From positions 186,001 through 250,000 of the forward strand of contig WHUZ01000064.1 in assembly GCA_015179045.1 (NCBI GenBank): a stretch of DNA of 64,000 bases. Direction: 5' to 3'. The position numbers and the translations under genes were made by a program. This DNA comes from Kalaharituber pfeilii (lineage: Eukaryota; Ascomycota; Pezizomycetes; Pezizales; Pezizaceae). Within the stretch, counting starts at the first letter, position 1. Each line of letters begins with the position of its first letter. Below the pieces are notes generated by a model. The model did no database searches, was not told the DNA's origin, and was given only the letters and a program-made list of their open reading frames with translations. Shown here piece by piece: positions 32,059 to 42,643 of the stretch.

Positions 32059-33217
32059 GAGTCGCTTACCAGAACGTAGGGAGAGCGGTGGTAGGGACAG
32101 ATTTGGCATTGCAGGAGGCAGCAGATCGGAAGATAGACATTCTTTTTATAGGGGAGGCCTGGAGAGCGCCAGGAGGAGGGACCACTTTTCATCCGGCATA
32201 CGCAACGGTACATACACCCAGGAAGACGGGGGGTATGGCAGCATACGTGAGTAAGACGGGGGTGGGAGCGGTAAGGGTGGAGGGAGGGAAGAGACATGTG
32301 ACGGTGACTGTGGGCGGCAGGAGGGTCACTGGAGTGTACTGGAACAAGGAGGCGAATGTGGACGAAGAACTGGACGAAATAGGGATAACAGACTTATTGA
32401 TTAAGTACTGCAACAGTCATGACAGGGAGTGGTCAGACAGGCAGGAGAGGAGGGGGGAGATACTAAGGAGCAGGATGAGGGCGATGGGGATGAGACAGCA
32501 AGTGGATAGAAAGATAAAGACCTGGATGAGGAGAGTGGAGGGTGTGGTACGGTCGAGGTTACTGGATTTGGTATTCGCGCGAGGAGGGGAGTGGAGGTTA
32601 GAGGGTGTAACGTGGATAGCAGGATCGGACCATGCGATGATATTAGGCACCTTGGAGATTGTGCAGGGCAGGGTTTAGAACGATAAAAGTGACGGATTGG
32701 GAGAGGTGGGAGGAGTTTGTGGAAAGGTGGGGAGACAAACCGCTGAGGGAGGGAGTCGACCCATATGACGTCCTGAAGAATTTATGCGAGATGTTCACGA
32801 AGGAGGCCCGGATTTCGGATAGGTCGAAGAGGTGGTTTGACAGGGAAGTGAAGGAGGCGCGGAAGCTAACGCGATACATCTTACGAAAGTCGAATGGATT
32901 TGATGTCGGAACGAGAACTAAAGCACGGCGGCTTTTAAGGGACATTATTAGGGAAAAGAAAAAACTCTGGGAGGACTTCTTGGAGGAGGACAGAATCACG
33001 TCTCCCTGGGATGTGTTCCGACTAGCGAGGGACCCGTTCCGCGAGAAGGATCTGATGGGGATGGAGGGGCCAGACCGAGAGATAGCACCATGTTGATAGA
33101 GCGACACTTCATAACGGAGGAGACCGAGCAAGAGGAACGAAGACGACCTGGGGGGGTGTTGATGGACAGGGAGAAGGCGAGGAAAGCTATAGACAGGGCT
33201 CTAACGAAGACGAAGTC
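32052..33217 (+). pseudogene. LINE-A ORF2, endonuclease and start of RT region, broken
   Basis: The ATG at 32052 overlaps the ORF1 stop (atgttaa), so translation may be coupled. An APE-type endonuclease follows: QNVGRA, FIGEAW, a segment KYCNSHDREWSD where family members have GDFN, and SDHAMI at the end. The change of GDF to KYC would remove a catalytic Asp. Frameshifts lie near 32670 and 33090. The frame ends at KAIDRALTKTKS, where a Gypsy element begins. RT motifs are therefore missing from this copy. Confidence 0.7.
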
Positions 33218-33262
33218 TGTTACGGTGTCTGCGATTGCAGCGAAGTGTAGGTGTAACTTAGG

Positions 33263-34035
33263 CTTTGTCAACTTATTGAGGCCCCTGTAGTCAACACAAA
33301 GGCGTAATGAACCATCTTTCTTACGCACAAGTAATATAGGAGTACCTGCAGGACTTCTGCTCTTTCTGATCTTGCCTGTAGGTTCATGCTCAGATAAGTA
33401 TGTTCTTAGAGCCTCATTTTCCTCCCATGTGGTTTTGTAGATAGGGCCATTTGGAAGCTTTACAGATGGATCTTGTAAAACAACTTCATGGTCCCACTTT
33501 CTATGTGGCGGCAACTTCTTAGCTTGTTCAGCTGAAAACACACGGTCATAGTCAGCATATCTAATGACTGCATCTACTATCAATAGTATCTCTCCTTCTT
33601 CATAGGTCTCTGCTTCTAGAACATTAATAACTGAGATTCTTCTTTCTTTGCATGGGATTATCAGTCCGTTTCTAACAAGCTGGCGCTTCCTAGTCTTGAC
33701 ATCGAACTCATGTTCTTGAAGCCATGAGAGACCTAGAACTATATCTCTATGACCTAGAGAATCTAATACTTCTGCGTCGAAGGTGTATGATTGCTGACTG
33801 GGGTCTCCTTCAATCTGTATACTTGTATTGACTATGTCTTTTGCAACTAGCTTCGATCTGTCTGCTTGTGATATCGCGATTTCGTGTTTTCTTTTATGTA
33901 TACCGATTTTCTCAGCTAGTTGCCTATTGATGACTGGTCCGGATGCAGCAGTATCAACAATTGCTTCAGCATATACATTTTTTGTCAGGGTAACTTGTAC
34001 TGTTAGTAATGAGGTATGACGGGGTGTGTGATCAG
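33263..34035 (-). pseudogene. Gypsy pol fragment: protease and RT N-terminus
   Basis: Continuous open frame in the -1 frame relative to gag, without its own ATG, as for gag-pol frameshift elements. It contains a retropepsin active site VDTAASG near 33945, GHRDIVLGLSWL, and the RT entry KKDGSLRLCVDYRGLNKLT at about 33315-33270. It stops at the deletion before the catalytic FxDD region. Function is lost. Confidence 0.7.
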
Positions 34036-34053
34036 TACTACTCGCAGCACCCC

Positions 34054-35259
34054 CTAATCTTTTGCTTGCTGGTCCAAGTTTTCTTTCTCATCTGAGGCGA
34101 GTTCTGTAATCCGTAGTTGGGCTGTTTCGGTCTGTTGGCGTTTAGTAGTTGAAGGTGCTGAGCCTGAGGTGGGTCGTCGTTTTTTACTAGATGACTCTAG
34201 TAATTTCACAGTTAATTCTGGCTTGGTACTTCGAAATCCAGTTCTGCAGTCTCTTGCAATATACCCTTTGCATACACACTTGTAACAGAGGCCTGCTTTC
34301 CTTCTTGCATCTATCTCCTGCTGAGAAACATAATTTTCGGTCCTAATATTGTCCTTGGGAGGTGCTGGGAGGTGTGTCGTTTTGGATTGTTGCGATTTCG
34401 AGGCTCGAGTATCAAACCGAGTGCCTGTTGAGGTTTGTGCCTCTAGCCGAGTGCCTGTCTTAATAGCTATACTCTTCCAAGCATCATAGTCATGTAGAGG
34501 AGCATTCTGGCCTTCCAGAGCCTTCCGTAGATTTGGCTTTAGCCCTGGTTCCAACATAAAAGGTAGGTTCTCATTTGGTATTTTGGCATGAATATTAAGT
34601 GACTCTGCTTCAACAAAGAAGTCTAGGATGGTACCAGTTTGGTGAAGTGTCATAAGGGAGGTGGTATCATTTGCTTGCCGGCCTGGGTCAGCGAAAGCTT
34701 CTCGTAAAGCTCGAAGGGCGGTCTGTTCATCCTGTAGCTTTTTCTTATTATGCCTCCACCATAAGCCAGCCTTGCCTTTCATTGCTAGATTAAGCAGTCC
34801 GAATCGAATGCCTGGAGTGTTTGTTGTCCGTAATGCTACCATGTTTTGAAATTCATACTCAAATTCATCAAAATTTGAGGTACCATCAAATCTAGGTATC
34901 TCTGTAAGGCGGAGTGTTTGAATGGCATTGCGGTCCTCCTTACTGATTGCAGTATCTAAGGTATCTGCTTCCGAGCTTGTTGAGACTGATAGAGTTGCTA
35001 GGGCTGCCAGAGTTGCTGGGGTTGCCGGAATTGCCGGGGTGACTGCCAGAGTCGCTGAGGTTGCTGAATTTGCCGGGGTGGCTGCCAGAGTTGCTACTTT
35101 TCGTTCTAGCTTCTTGATGGTAGCCTGGAGGGCTTGTATAGTCTGTTGAGTAGTTGCAGTCGATCTTGAGGGTTCCGGTGAGGGTGATCCTAATGTTGGG
35201 GAGTAGGGTGTAGGCGATCCCAATGTTGGGGAGTAGGGCACTTCGTCATCCATATCCAT
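34054..35259 (-). CDS. Gypsy Gag polyprotein, intact frame
   Basis: 401 residues from ATGGATATGGAT at 35259. The N-terminus carries two copies of PYSPTLGSP, then a coiled coil (TIQALQATIKKLERKVATL) and an Ala/Thr-rich degenerate repeat. A capsid-like domain follows (IPRFDGTSNFDEFEYEFQN, WWRHNKKKL). Near the C-terminus is CYKCVCKGYIARDC, a zinc knuckle in which the usual His is Tyr, so metal binding is probably weakened. Gag forms the virus-like particle and packages RNA. The frame is open although the rest of the element is deleted. Confidence 0.8.
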   Translation of the reverse strand: MDMDDEVPYSPTLGSPTPYSPTLGSPSPEPSRSTATTQQTIQALQATIKKLERKVATLAATPANSATSATLAVTPAIPATPATLAALATLSVSTSSEADTLDTAISKEDRNAIQTLRLTEIPRFDGTSNFDEFEYEFQNMVALRTTNTPGIRFGLLNLAMKGKAGLWWRHNKKKLQDEQTALRALREAFADPGRQANDTTSLMTLHQTGTILDFFVEAESLNIHAKIPNENLPFMLEPGLKPNLRKALEGQNAPLHDYDAWKSIAIKTGTRLEAQTSTGTRFDTRASKSQQSKTTHLPAPPKDNIRTENYVSQQEIDARRKAGLCYKCVCKGYIARDCRTGFRSTKPELTVKLLESSSKKRRPTSGSAPSTTKRQQTETAQLRITELASDEKENLDQQAKD

Positions 35260-35362
35260 TTGTGCAAGCGAGTAACTTCAAAGGGTTGGAGGCGAGAACG
35301 TTTGTTGAGTAAAGGTAAACGGTAAGGCGTTGAGGCAAAAGGTAAAAGGTTCAGCGTTGTAA

Positions 35363-35615
35363 TGTTACGGTGTCTGCAATTGCAGCGAAGTGTAGGTGTA
35401 ACTTAGGACAACGCTTGGAACTTGACCTTTGTATAGAGGCCGTGGAGGCCTCTATATATAGGCGTCCAGCGTGTCGGTTGTTTGCATTATTCTATTTAAC
35501 ATTGAGTGCTAACTAACAAGCTTCTCTCTCTTCACCATCATAACTATGAATGGCGTGATTATCATACATCATCTCTCATTGCTTACCATTGATACTTTGT
35601 TGGGTTACCCTGACA
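35363..35615 (-). repeat. Gypsy LTR, 253 bp
   Basis: On the minus strand it runs from tgtcagggtaaccc to cgtaaca, with matched termini. It holds a tatatatagg element and cacgg/ccgtg-type palindromes. The flanks do not repeat, so it is not a clean insertion. Confidence 0.6.
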
Positions 35616-35689
35616 TTACCCCCGTTCTTACGGCTGACGTCCTTGTCAGACCTTCACTTGAGATCTTCACTTCATCCTTCTGTATGTCA

Positions 35690-37492
35690 GGGGCCTGTAT
35701 CATCACCTTGCGCTACCGTTAAACCTCTCCATGGGTAAAAAAAAACCCTGTGGGAAAAAGAACTCCATGAGCGAGGAAGGTATAGGCTCAGTGTCTATCA
35801 CTTCTTCGATTCGTCGGCATGTGCTCCGTTCAGCTCTTCGACTCGTCGGTATATGCTCAATTCAATTGTCAACTCTTCGATTTTCATTGGTATAGGCTCA
35901 ATTCATCAGTCTTCGATTCGTCGGCATGTACTCAGTTCAGCTCTTCGACTCATCGGCATAGGTTCAATTATCAATTGTCAGTCTTCAATTCGTCGGTATG
36001 TGCTTACTTCAGCTCTTCGACTCATTGGCATAGGTTCAGTCTTCGATTTGTCGGTATGTGCTTACTTCAGCTCTTCAACTCATCGGCATAGCTCAATTAT
36101 CAATTGTCAGTCTTTAATTCGTCGGTATGTGCTTACTTCAGCTCTTCAACTCATTGGAATAGGTTCACTCTTCGACCTTGCTATAATGAAAACATAAAAT
36201 TCGGCCCTTTGTTTTCACTATAGCAAGGTTTTCAGTATAGAAAATTGTAGCAAATTAGTCATATAGTCTTGGCAGCTGAGTTCGTGAGTCTTGCTGAGCT
36301 CCGCTACTAATTAAGACTTACTAGTAATGGAAATAGCCACATTAACAAATCAATTCAAATGGGATGGTAGTGGTAGTGATGATTAGGAATGGAAATAAAA
36401 ATGTAAGGAGCAGTGATATTGGAAGAAAAATATAAATCAAAAGTAAATCAATAGTATAGTGACCCGTAAAAGGTCTTGGGAATTAGGCTTACATGATACA
36501 CTTGCCCCAATATTGCCCAATCCCCAAGACTTTTCACAAGTCACTGTAGATTGACATCCGTGATCAGACCTCTAACAGTCGAGATATCTACTAGCCAGCG
36601 GCGACAATTATACTAGCAATATACCCGGAAGCAACAGACATCACAACTTGGTTTAAACCAACCTCTAGTACTCAGCGACATAGATGCTGTTTTCTGGGCT
36701 GCTCAAGAATCACTGGTGCGCAGGAGGCAAGGCAGTGCAGGGGGGTTTCTATGGATTTCATGGGCATCTTTTCATTATAGCAAGAACAATTTGTATGTAG
36801 ATAAATATAACTTCCTCTAGATTTTTTTTCACTACACTATTTGGTGTGATTTCATTATAGCAAGGTCAAATGGTATGGGGATGGAAATCCAGAGCGTGGT
36901 GTGTTCATTATAGCAAGGTTTTCACTATAGCGAGGTTCATTATAGCAAGGTCTGACTGTATTCATGCTTTTCTCAACCGTTTGACTGCTTTGAACTAGTG
37001 TGGGGACGAGGAACGGAATCGGTAAAGGCAAGCCTGGCATGGATGGCACGTGGAGATATTATAAGGACAGCACGTGAGGCGATGTATATATAGATTCTGT
37101 ACTGTAGCACATATATAGACTTAACAACCTTCTCTTCTCTTCTTTTTCGCACCCACGCTTTCGCACTCGCACTCGCATTTAGTCGTACGTTCGTTCCGCC
37201 AGTTCTCACCGCTCCGGTCCATCGCAAGGCAGTAGTGGATACTCTCTGTCTATCTTACACCGGCACTTGTTTTTCTGATCTCGTGACCCCGCATACAGGC
37301 TACGAGCCTTTGGCAGGGACCCAAATCCCCAGACCAGGTTAGGAATACTCTGTTACGGAGTCTACAATGATGTAGCTAAACTGAGGGTGTAACCAGGACA
37401 ACGTTTGAAGCTTGACCATCTCTCAAGGGCAGAAGGCCGTTCTTATATAGCCAGCTCCCCGCGAATGCCTACTGTATGTTTTATTGCTTATG
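35690..37492. repeat. 1.8-kb direct repeat, copy 2
   Basis: Near-identical to 11048-12766 with the same internal parts: minisatellite (35800-36175, longer), pogo-like MITE (about 36178-36960), LTR (36999-37259), family B hairpin (37269-37319) and Gypsy LTR fragment (37351-37492). A 74-bp unassigned piece separates it from the Gypsy LTR. Confidence 0.85.
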
Positions 37493-38321
37493 CTATCTAT
37501 GCTTAACAATCAATATCAATGTCTTGAACAATGCCACTCAGTGGCGCAACTCACTCAACCATGCGCTCTGCTTGTGATACGCTTCCGTGACCCAACCTGT
37601 CAATTGTATTGCCCTGCTGTAGCTATCCGTTGATCAGGCCGAATGGTTACTCGCAGCCTTACGGGTCAACTCAGGTGGATATCCCCAGCATCTCTGGGTA
37701 CAGTGGGCAGGCCCGTGACGGCACCTGGCTGCTCGCCATCGCAGATGCTGGCAAGCCAATCCTCGTCTGGGTTGCCCAAATTAGCGAGTATATCAGCGGA
37801 ACATGGAGTGTTACTTTTTACTACTGCCGTATATGGTTTGATGTCATACCTATTCCATGTCAAAGTCCACGCCACTAACGTACCACTAACGTTTTGAACG
37901 ATGCCATAGCCACAAACTAATGGTTGATTTGTGACGGCCCTCGTGTACGTGTACAGATCCGAGTGACCGTAGCAACGGGTCAGCAGGCTGGACTGATAAA
38001 TTGGCATAGTATCAGTGCATGGGAGGGGGCCGGAGTTGAGTATGTTGCATGCATAGCGCGTACGTAGGTAGCAATGTGCTTAACCTGTCTCGAGTGTATG
38101 GGTCCCTGCCACCGGATACCTACAGTATGCGGGGCTACACGACAAAAAAGTTAGTCATTGCTCGTAGTCCTGTGGAGTCAGAGGCTAAGTCGGTCCATAC
38201 CTCTCAACGCCTGGTTAGCATAGGTCAAAAGCAATCAGCACAATTGCGGTTGTGAACGCAAGAAGATAATGGAAATGGTACGGGGATTTAGGGCCAATGA
38301 TGATGGTAGTGCCATTTTATC
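37493..38321. other. Unassigned; possible gene fragment on the minus strand
   Basis: A 113-residue minus frame (37666-38007) begins with an ATG and has a protein-like middle (PLVCGYGIVQNVSGTLVAW, CSADILANLGNPDEDWLAS) but no domain I recognise. It could be one exon or a relic. The rest shows nothing. Confidence 0.3.
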
Positions 38322-38331
38322 GTCGTTACAC

Positions 38332-38439
38332 ATGCTTGCCTCCGAGCATTGAGGGTCTAGACCCAAGGGCCCTGCCATGGCGAATAGCTGCAAGCGGGGT
38401 TACGTGATATACAAAAAAAAAAAAAAAAAAAAAAAAAAG
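38332..38439 (+). mobile_element. Family B element with ~40-nt leader
   Basis: A 108-bp insertion: leader with gggtctagaccc (a perfect small stem), hairpin ccctgccatggcgaatagct, gttacgtgatatac and 26 A. The target gtcgttacac is repeated at 38322-38331 and 38440-38449. Confidence 0.8.
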
Positions 38440-38707
38440 GTCGTTACACTGCCATACATGCAACGGCGGAATGCATAGATTAGTTCTCTCAATCTCGCGC
38501 ATAGCCTATACTTCGAGGTCTCAACGCTGAATTGGCCCTGGTAGTTCTGACATACGCAGGATCGCAAGAGATAACAGCTCGAACTTGAATGGATTTCATG
38601 ATAAAGCTGGGCAAATGCACATCCGACTATTTGCTGTATTAAGTGGCTAATGACAAAAAGAATGTATAAGAAATTTACATGACTTCTAGAATCATACACA
38701 TCCCGAA

Positions 38708-38744
38708 CCTCGCCATAGCCCAGAGGGTGGCAAGCGAGTAATGA

Positions 38745-38778
<34 letters not shown>

Positions 38779-38780
38779 AA
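38708..38780 (+). mobile_element. Minimal family A hairpin insertion
   Basis: A 73-bp insertion: hairpin with a cagaggg loop, gagtaatgatat, a long A-tail and gga. The target atacacatcncgaa is repeated at 38694-38707 and 38781-38794. It lies about 230 bp downstream of the five-exon gene's stop, perhaps in its 3' UTR. Confidence 0.85.
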
Positions 38781-39007
38781 ATACACATCACGAATTGTCA
38801 GTATTTTTTTGGCGAGATAAACATGTATGTTGCTGGATATTGAGAACGAAAAGTGAGCATTCCACTCCACAAAGTAGCCCGCCAAATCTTTAAATATAAT
38901 CGTCGATGGAACTGCCAAACATTTCCCTCCTCCACAAATGGTCTTCATATAATCTGGCGGTGAAGGTAAGGAGAGGGGAGATGTAACATTTCCGTTATTG
39001 CTATCAT

Positions 39008-41435
39008 TCAAGACTTTCCTGGGGCATCACCTCGCCCCACAACGCCTGTAAACCGATAGGTCAATTCTTTCTGTCCCGCTGCCTGCTCTGTCACCCAGGC
39101 CTGCTCTTCTGCCTCCTTGGTCTGAAACTTTTGACTGTTTAAAATTTCCATCACTGAGTCTACATCGTCGTTCACTTCCAGTGTCCCGATGGTAATGCGG
39201 CCAGCGAGGACTGCAACCAATATTTGGAGCCCAGCTATTCCACCAAGCACTGCTCCCACACGTTTCCAGTTTATCCCCAATATCGCCATAACCGTACTCC
39301 GCTTTTTTTTAACTGTTTTTTGTTCTCTTCCATTGCCTATGCGTTGCACTACTAGGGCCACTGAGTGCGCGAGAACCCCTGCCATCGCAAGTGGGGGAAG
39401 GGGTTCTCCATTCTGGTCTCCAGTAGTCGTCCAAAGTGGCAGCCACTGCCGATCCTTGAAAGAGGTTTTATTGTCCCTGCCCGGGTCCTTCTCATCCTGT
39501 CTTGTTTCATTGCCGACCAGAAAGCTAGACAGAGTGAGGAGCAGACTCTCCCCAGGGACAACTTCGACGGGGAATTCGAAAGGAGAGCTGTAGTTAACAG
39601 TAATCTGACATTGATAATCTATTCCATTCTCATACTTTGAAAATCCTAAATCGTTAACCTTCATTTTTCCCGCTGATATCCCTGTTCAATGAAGTGTCAA
39701 TAATAGACGAGAAATCTGGGCTCCAGCAATGCTCTGAGAGAAAGCATACCTAATTTTGTGCAAGCTTTTCCACACTCCTTTCCGTTACGGGGATGTGAAA
39801 GCAACATCCAGCCCTCGAGTACAGTGTCAACCACGGCAGCAGCACCTTCGTCGAGACGGTCTTGCCTTCTGTCCATCACAGGTCCGGAAAAGTCATCCTT
39901 GAACGGGGCGACCTGCTGCATAGTTATATCATGCTCCATGGAGCTTGAGCCACCCCCTCTGCTTGGGTCACAACCACAGACATACTCTAGCTCGTTCTTT
40001 CCAACCCTCACTATCCCCACTTGGATGGGGTAAAATGTGGATGATGAATATTCTTGAAATATAACGTACTCAGTCAGCCATTTTCCTGCTTGCTGTGATA
40101 ACAAGTGATAGAGGAAGCATACTCATTTCGTCGAAGTATTCTTGAGACTGGGGGATTGTACATTCAGTTACTATTACAATACTCCGCCGGTCTTTGAAAT
40201 CACTGCCGTTATAATAACCAGACTCCCGAAGTTGGTACGTATACGAAACTGTGCTATCATTCGCATACGGATTACCAACTGATAAGTCCAGACCTGTTAT
40301 ATTTAACCATTCCAAGATCAAGTCGGTCCTATTAAATGTATCTTGCGGGGGTGATGGCTTCACATTTGCGGTATTCCGAAGGAGATCCAATACCGTGGCT
40401 AGAAAACTCCCCAGCCCATTAGCTTGCGAAAGGGTACTACTCATCGAGTACCAGCACATCTGGAAATGCTGCCCTCAACACCCAGGCAGCTCCCTGCCAT
40501 AGGCTGGTAGCCTGTATGCGGGGTTATGTGACCCCCCCCAAAAAAAACCCCCAGGCAGCGGCTGCCGGCCACCTAGCACTGCTACCGACTATACTTACTG
40601 GTATAACAACATATAGAAGGGGTGCAGCGCTCCCGACACTCGGTAACAAGACCAGATGGATCCAAAGACAACAAGAAACTCACCATTGGACAATCCCTTC
40701 GCCTCAAAGTAATCGTCAACTTTGAACTCAACATCCCCTGGCGTTGGCCACACTGTTAATGCCAGACCCTTATCTGTAACGATGTCTTCGTAGTCAAGAG
40801 TGTACGTGACCCCAAAGAAACCGACACTGAGACGACCGAGCACATTGACTACAACGAAGAACCAAACTAAGGTTGTGACAACGCTGCAGGAACTTCGCCG
40901 TAGGTGAACCCACACGAGCAAGATGTAGCTGCCAATGGTTCCCCGTAAAATGTGACCAACCTAAGTTCAAAGCCAGTGATCAGTCCAACTGTGGGCTCAC
41001 CCCAATCTTCTGCGCCACGCCTATGCTAATCCTCTCAGAGTTATAAGACCATCCAAAGGCATTTACCTCCCGTTTTGTATTTCCACCTCTCATCAACAAA
41101 ATCCCTCGAAGCATATAGCCTATCTGATCCAGGAGGAAGCCGACTCCCGTGCTTATGGCCGCAGCAAGGGAGAGCAAAATTGTATTAAACCATATCCTAT
41201 TTGGCCTCTCCAGAACCCTTTTCTCACCGTAGAGCTTCAGTGTGAGCGCGAATAGGCCTTCACATAGAAGATTGCACAGGATGAGAGGTAATGTGTGCCA
41301 AAGAAAAGTTTTGAACGTCAATGCGGGATATGTTGGTACGTCTCTTTTCTGGTTTGATTCTGCATTGAAGTGTGGCTGTTCTTGTATCTGCTCATATCCG
41401 TGCTTGGAGCGTCGCTCCCGGTTGTCCGACGGCAT
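39008..41435 (-). CDS. Multi-pass membrane protein, 5 exons
   Basis: Model: exons 41435-41001, 40960-40684, 40473-40123, 40085-39750 and 39681-39008; 690 residues. Every junction is GT-AG and keeps the frame (introns 40, 210, 37 and 68 nt). Residues 1-43 are polar and cytosolic. Membrane helices lie near 44-68, 83-105 and 171-193. A large domain of about 400 residues with scattered N-glycosylation sites (NRTD, NGSD, NYSS, NETR) and few Cys follows. A last helix sits near 606-630 (VGAVLGGIAGLQILVAVLAG), then a 60-residue tail. This layout matches a group of uncharacterised fungal membrane proteins; no function can be given. Intron 2 carries a family B insertion. The acceptor of exon 3 is the least certain site. 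Confidence 0.75.
40490..40549 (+). mobile_element. Minimal family B insertion inside intron 2
   Basis: A 60-bp insertion with ccctgcc, an apical stem ggct/agcc, tgtatgcgggg, ttatgtgaccccccccc-like run and 8 A. The target cccaggcag is repeated at 40481-40489 and 40550-40558. It sits in the intron, antisense to the gene, 16 bp upstream of the acceptor used for exon 3. Confidence 0.82.
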
Positions 41436-42307
41436 ATCTCCGTCAGAGATTAATAGGGATTTAGTGAAAAGTTACGGTGAAGGAGAAACAAAGTCGTAAA
41501 CAGTGAATGTGCAAAGGATCCACAGCTCGTGAACGGTATGTGCAATGTCTAGCGATAGCTCTGCCTTGGTGCAACCTAAGTATGTTTCGAAGTTGTGCTG
41601 TAATGGAGGACATTCATTGAAGAGCAGGAAAAGCAAATGTTAATTCCTCCTCAACGTGGAAGAACATGTATCATGATGAGATTCAAGTGAACCCCTGATA
41701 GAAAATGAATCTAGGATAATACAATTAACCCGCAGATTTGGTTTGCACAAGATGTCAAAGCTGCAACCAAACATTGGTGGAAAAATATCACATGCAGTAC
41801 TCTCATGGGATTTTGGCCATCAAAAACTAATAACTACCGATAATATTCGGCATCGGACAGCTTCATGCACAAATACGAACGCCTGCTTAATTTATTGTGT
41901 AAAAGCTGGTTTTCCACATTTGGAGAGTCGTGCACATGGACGTCTGCGTGGCATATGGTACTTTCGGTTGTCGGACATACGATATACTTGCCGTTGCTGA
42001 AGCACTATAGTTATTGGGTACTAAACTCATAGGTGGAGAAACCCCGCCTAAATGGATGCTGATGGCACTCCCGAAGGAGTTTGCACCGCCATTGGCTGGT
42101 TTCTATAATATGAAATTCTAGTTCAAGCAACAGCCGAAGATCTCCTAATAGACCTGTCGATCGCGATTGCTATCGACATCTCCTGCCTGAAGTCTTTTTT
42201 TTAACTTTTGTGAATTATGTATTCTTCAGCAGCCAATCAGGTCTGTGATGAGGCAATGCGAACTTAGATATAAGAGAAATGTCCCGAACCTATCACCTTT
42301 TCCAAGG
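41436..42307. other. Upstream region of the five-exon gene
   Basis: No gene seen. Frames are short on both strands. It presumably holds the promoter of the minus-strand gene. Confidence 0.4.
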
Positions 42308-42316
42308 ATACGCTAG

Positions 42317-42631
42317 TCCCTGCCATAGGCTTGTAGCTTGTATGCGGGGTTATGTGAACCAAAAAAAACAAAACAAAAAAACTCCATACGCTAGCGTGCT
42401 ACACTGCCCTGCCATGGCGAACAGTTGCATGCGGGGTTATGTGAACCAAAAAAAACAAAACAAAAAAACTCCATACGCTAGCGTGCTACACTGCCCTGCC
42501 ATGGCGAACAGTTGCATGCGGGGTTATGTGAACCAAAAAAAACAAAACAAAAAAACTCCATACGCTAGCGTGCTACACTGCCCTGCCATGGCGAACAGTT
42601 GCATGCGGGGTTATGTGAAATAAAAAAAAAA
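42317..42631 (+). repeat. Tandem array grown from two nested family B insertions
   Basis: A first B copy (ccctgccataggcttgtagc) follows atacgctag, which reappears after its A/C-rich tail. A second B copy is flanked by gcgtgctacact. An 87-bp unit spanning tail, target and hairpin is present three times in a row (starts 42381, 42468, 42555). Because 87 is 29 codons, an ATG-initiated frame (42279-42623) stays open across all units. Confidence 0.85.
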
Positions 42632-42643
42632 GCGTGCTACACT

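Larger units (their letters stand above)
33218..35615 (-). mobile_element. Ty3/Gypsy retrotransposon, internally deleted
   Basis: Read on the minus strand: LTR (35615-35363), gag, protease, the first part of RT, then a direct jump at about 33263 to the last 45 bp of an LTR (33218-33262, tgttacggtgtctgcgattg). Most of RT, all of RNase H and integrase, and most of the second LTR are gone. It starts inside LINE-A ORF2 on its left; the LINE does not resume on its right, so the right border was rearranged. Confidence 0.75.

Noticed and set aside
11048..37492. A 26-kb transposon bounded by the two 1.7-kb repeats
   Set aside because: The content between them is a patchwork of independent insertions with their own target duplications, and no tyrosine recombinase or other cargo-type gene is present.
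42279..42623. A real 114-residue protein gene
   Set aside because: The frame is a translation of tandem retroposon tails. It is kept only as a curiosity, not as a CDS.
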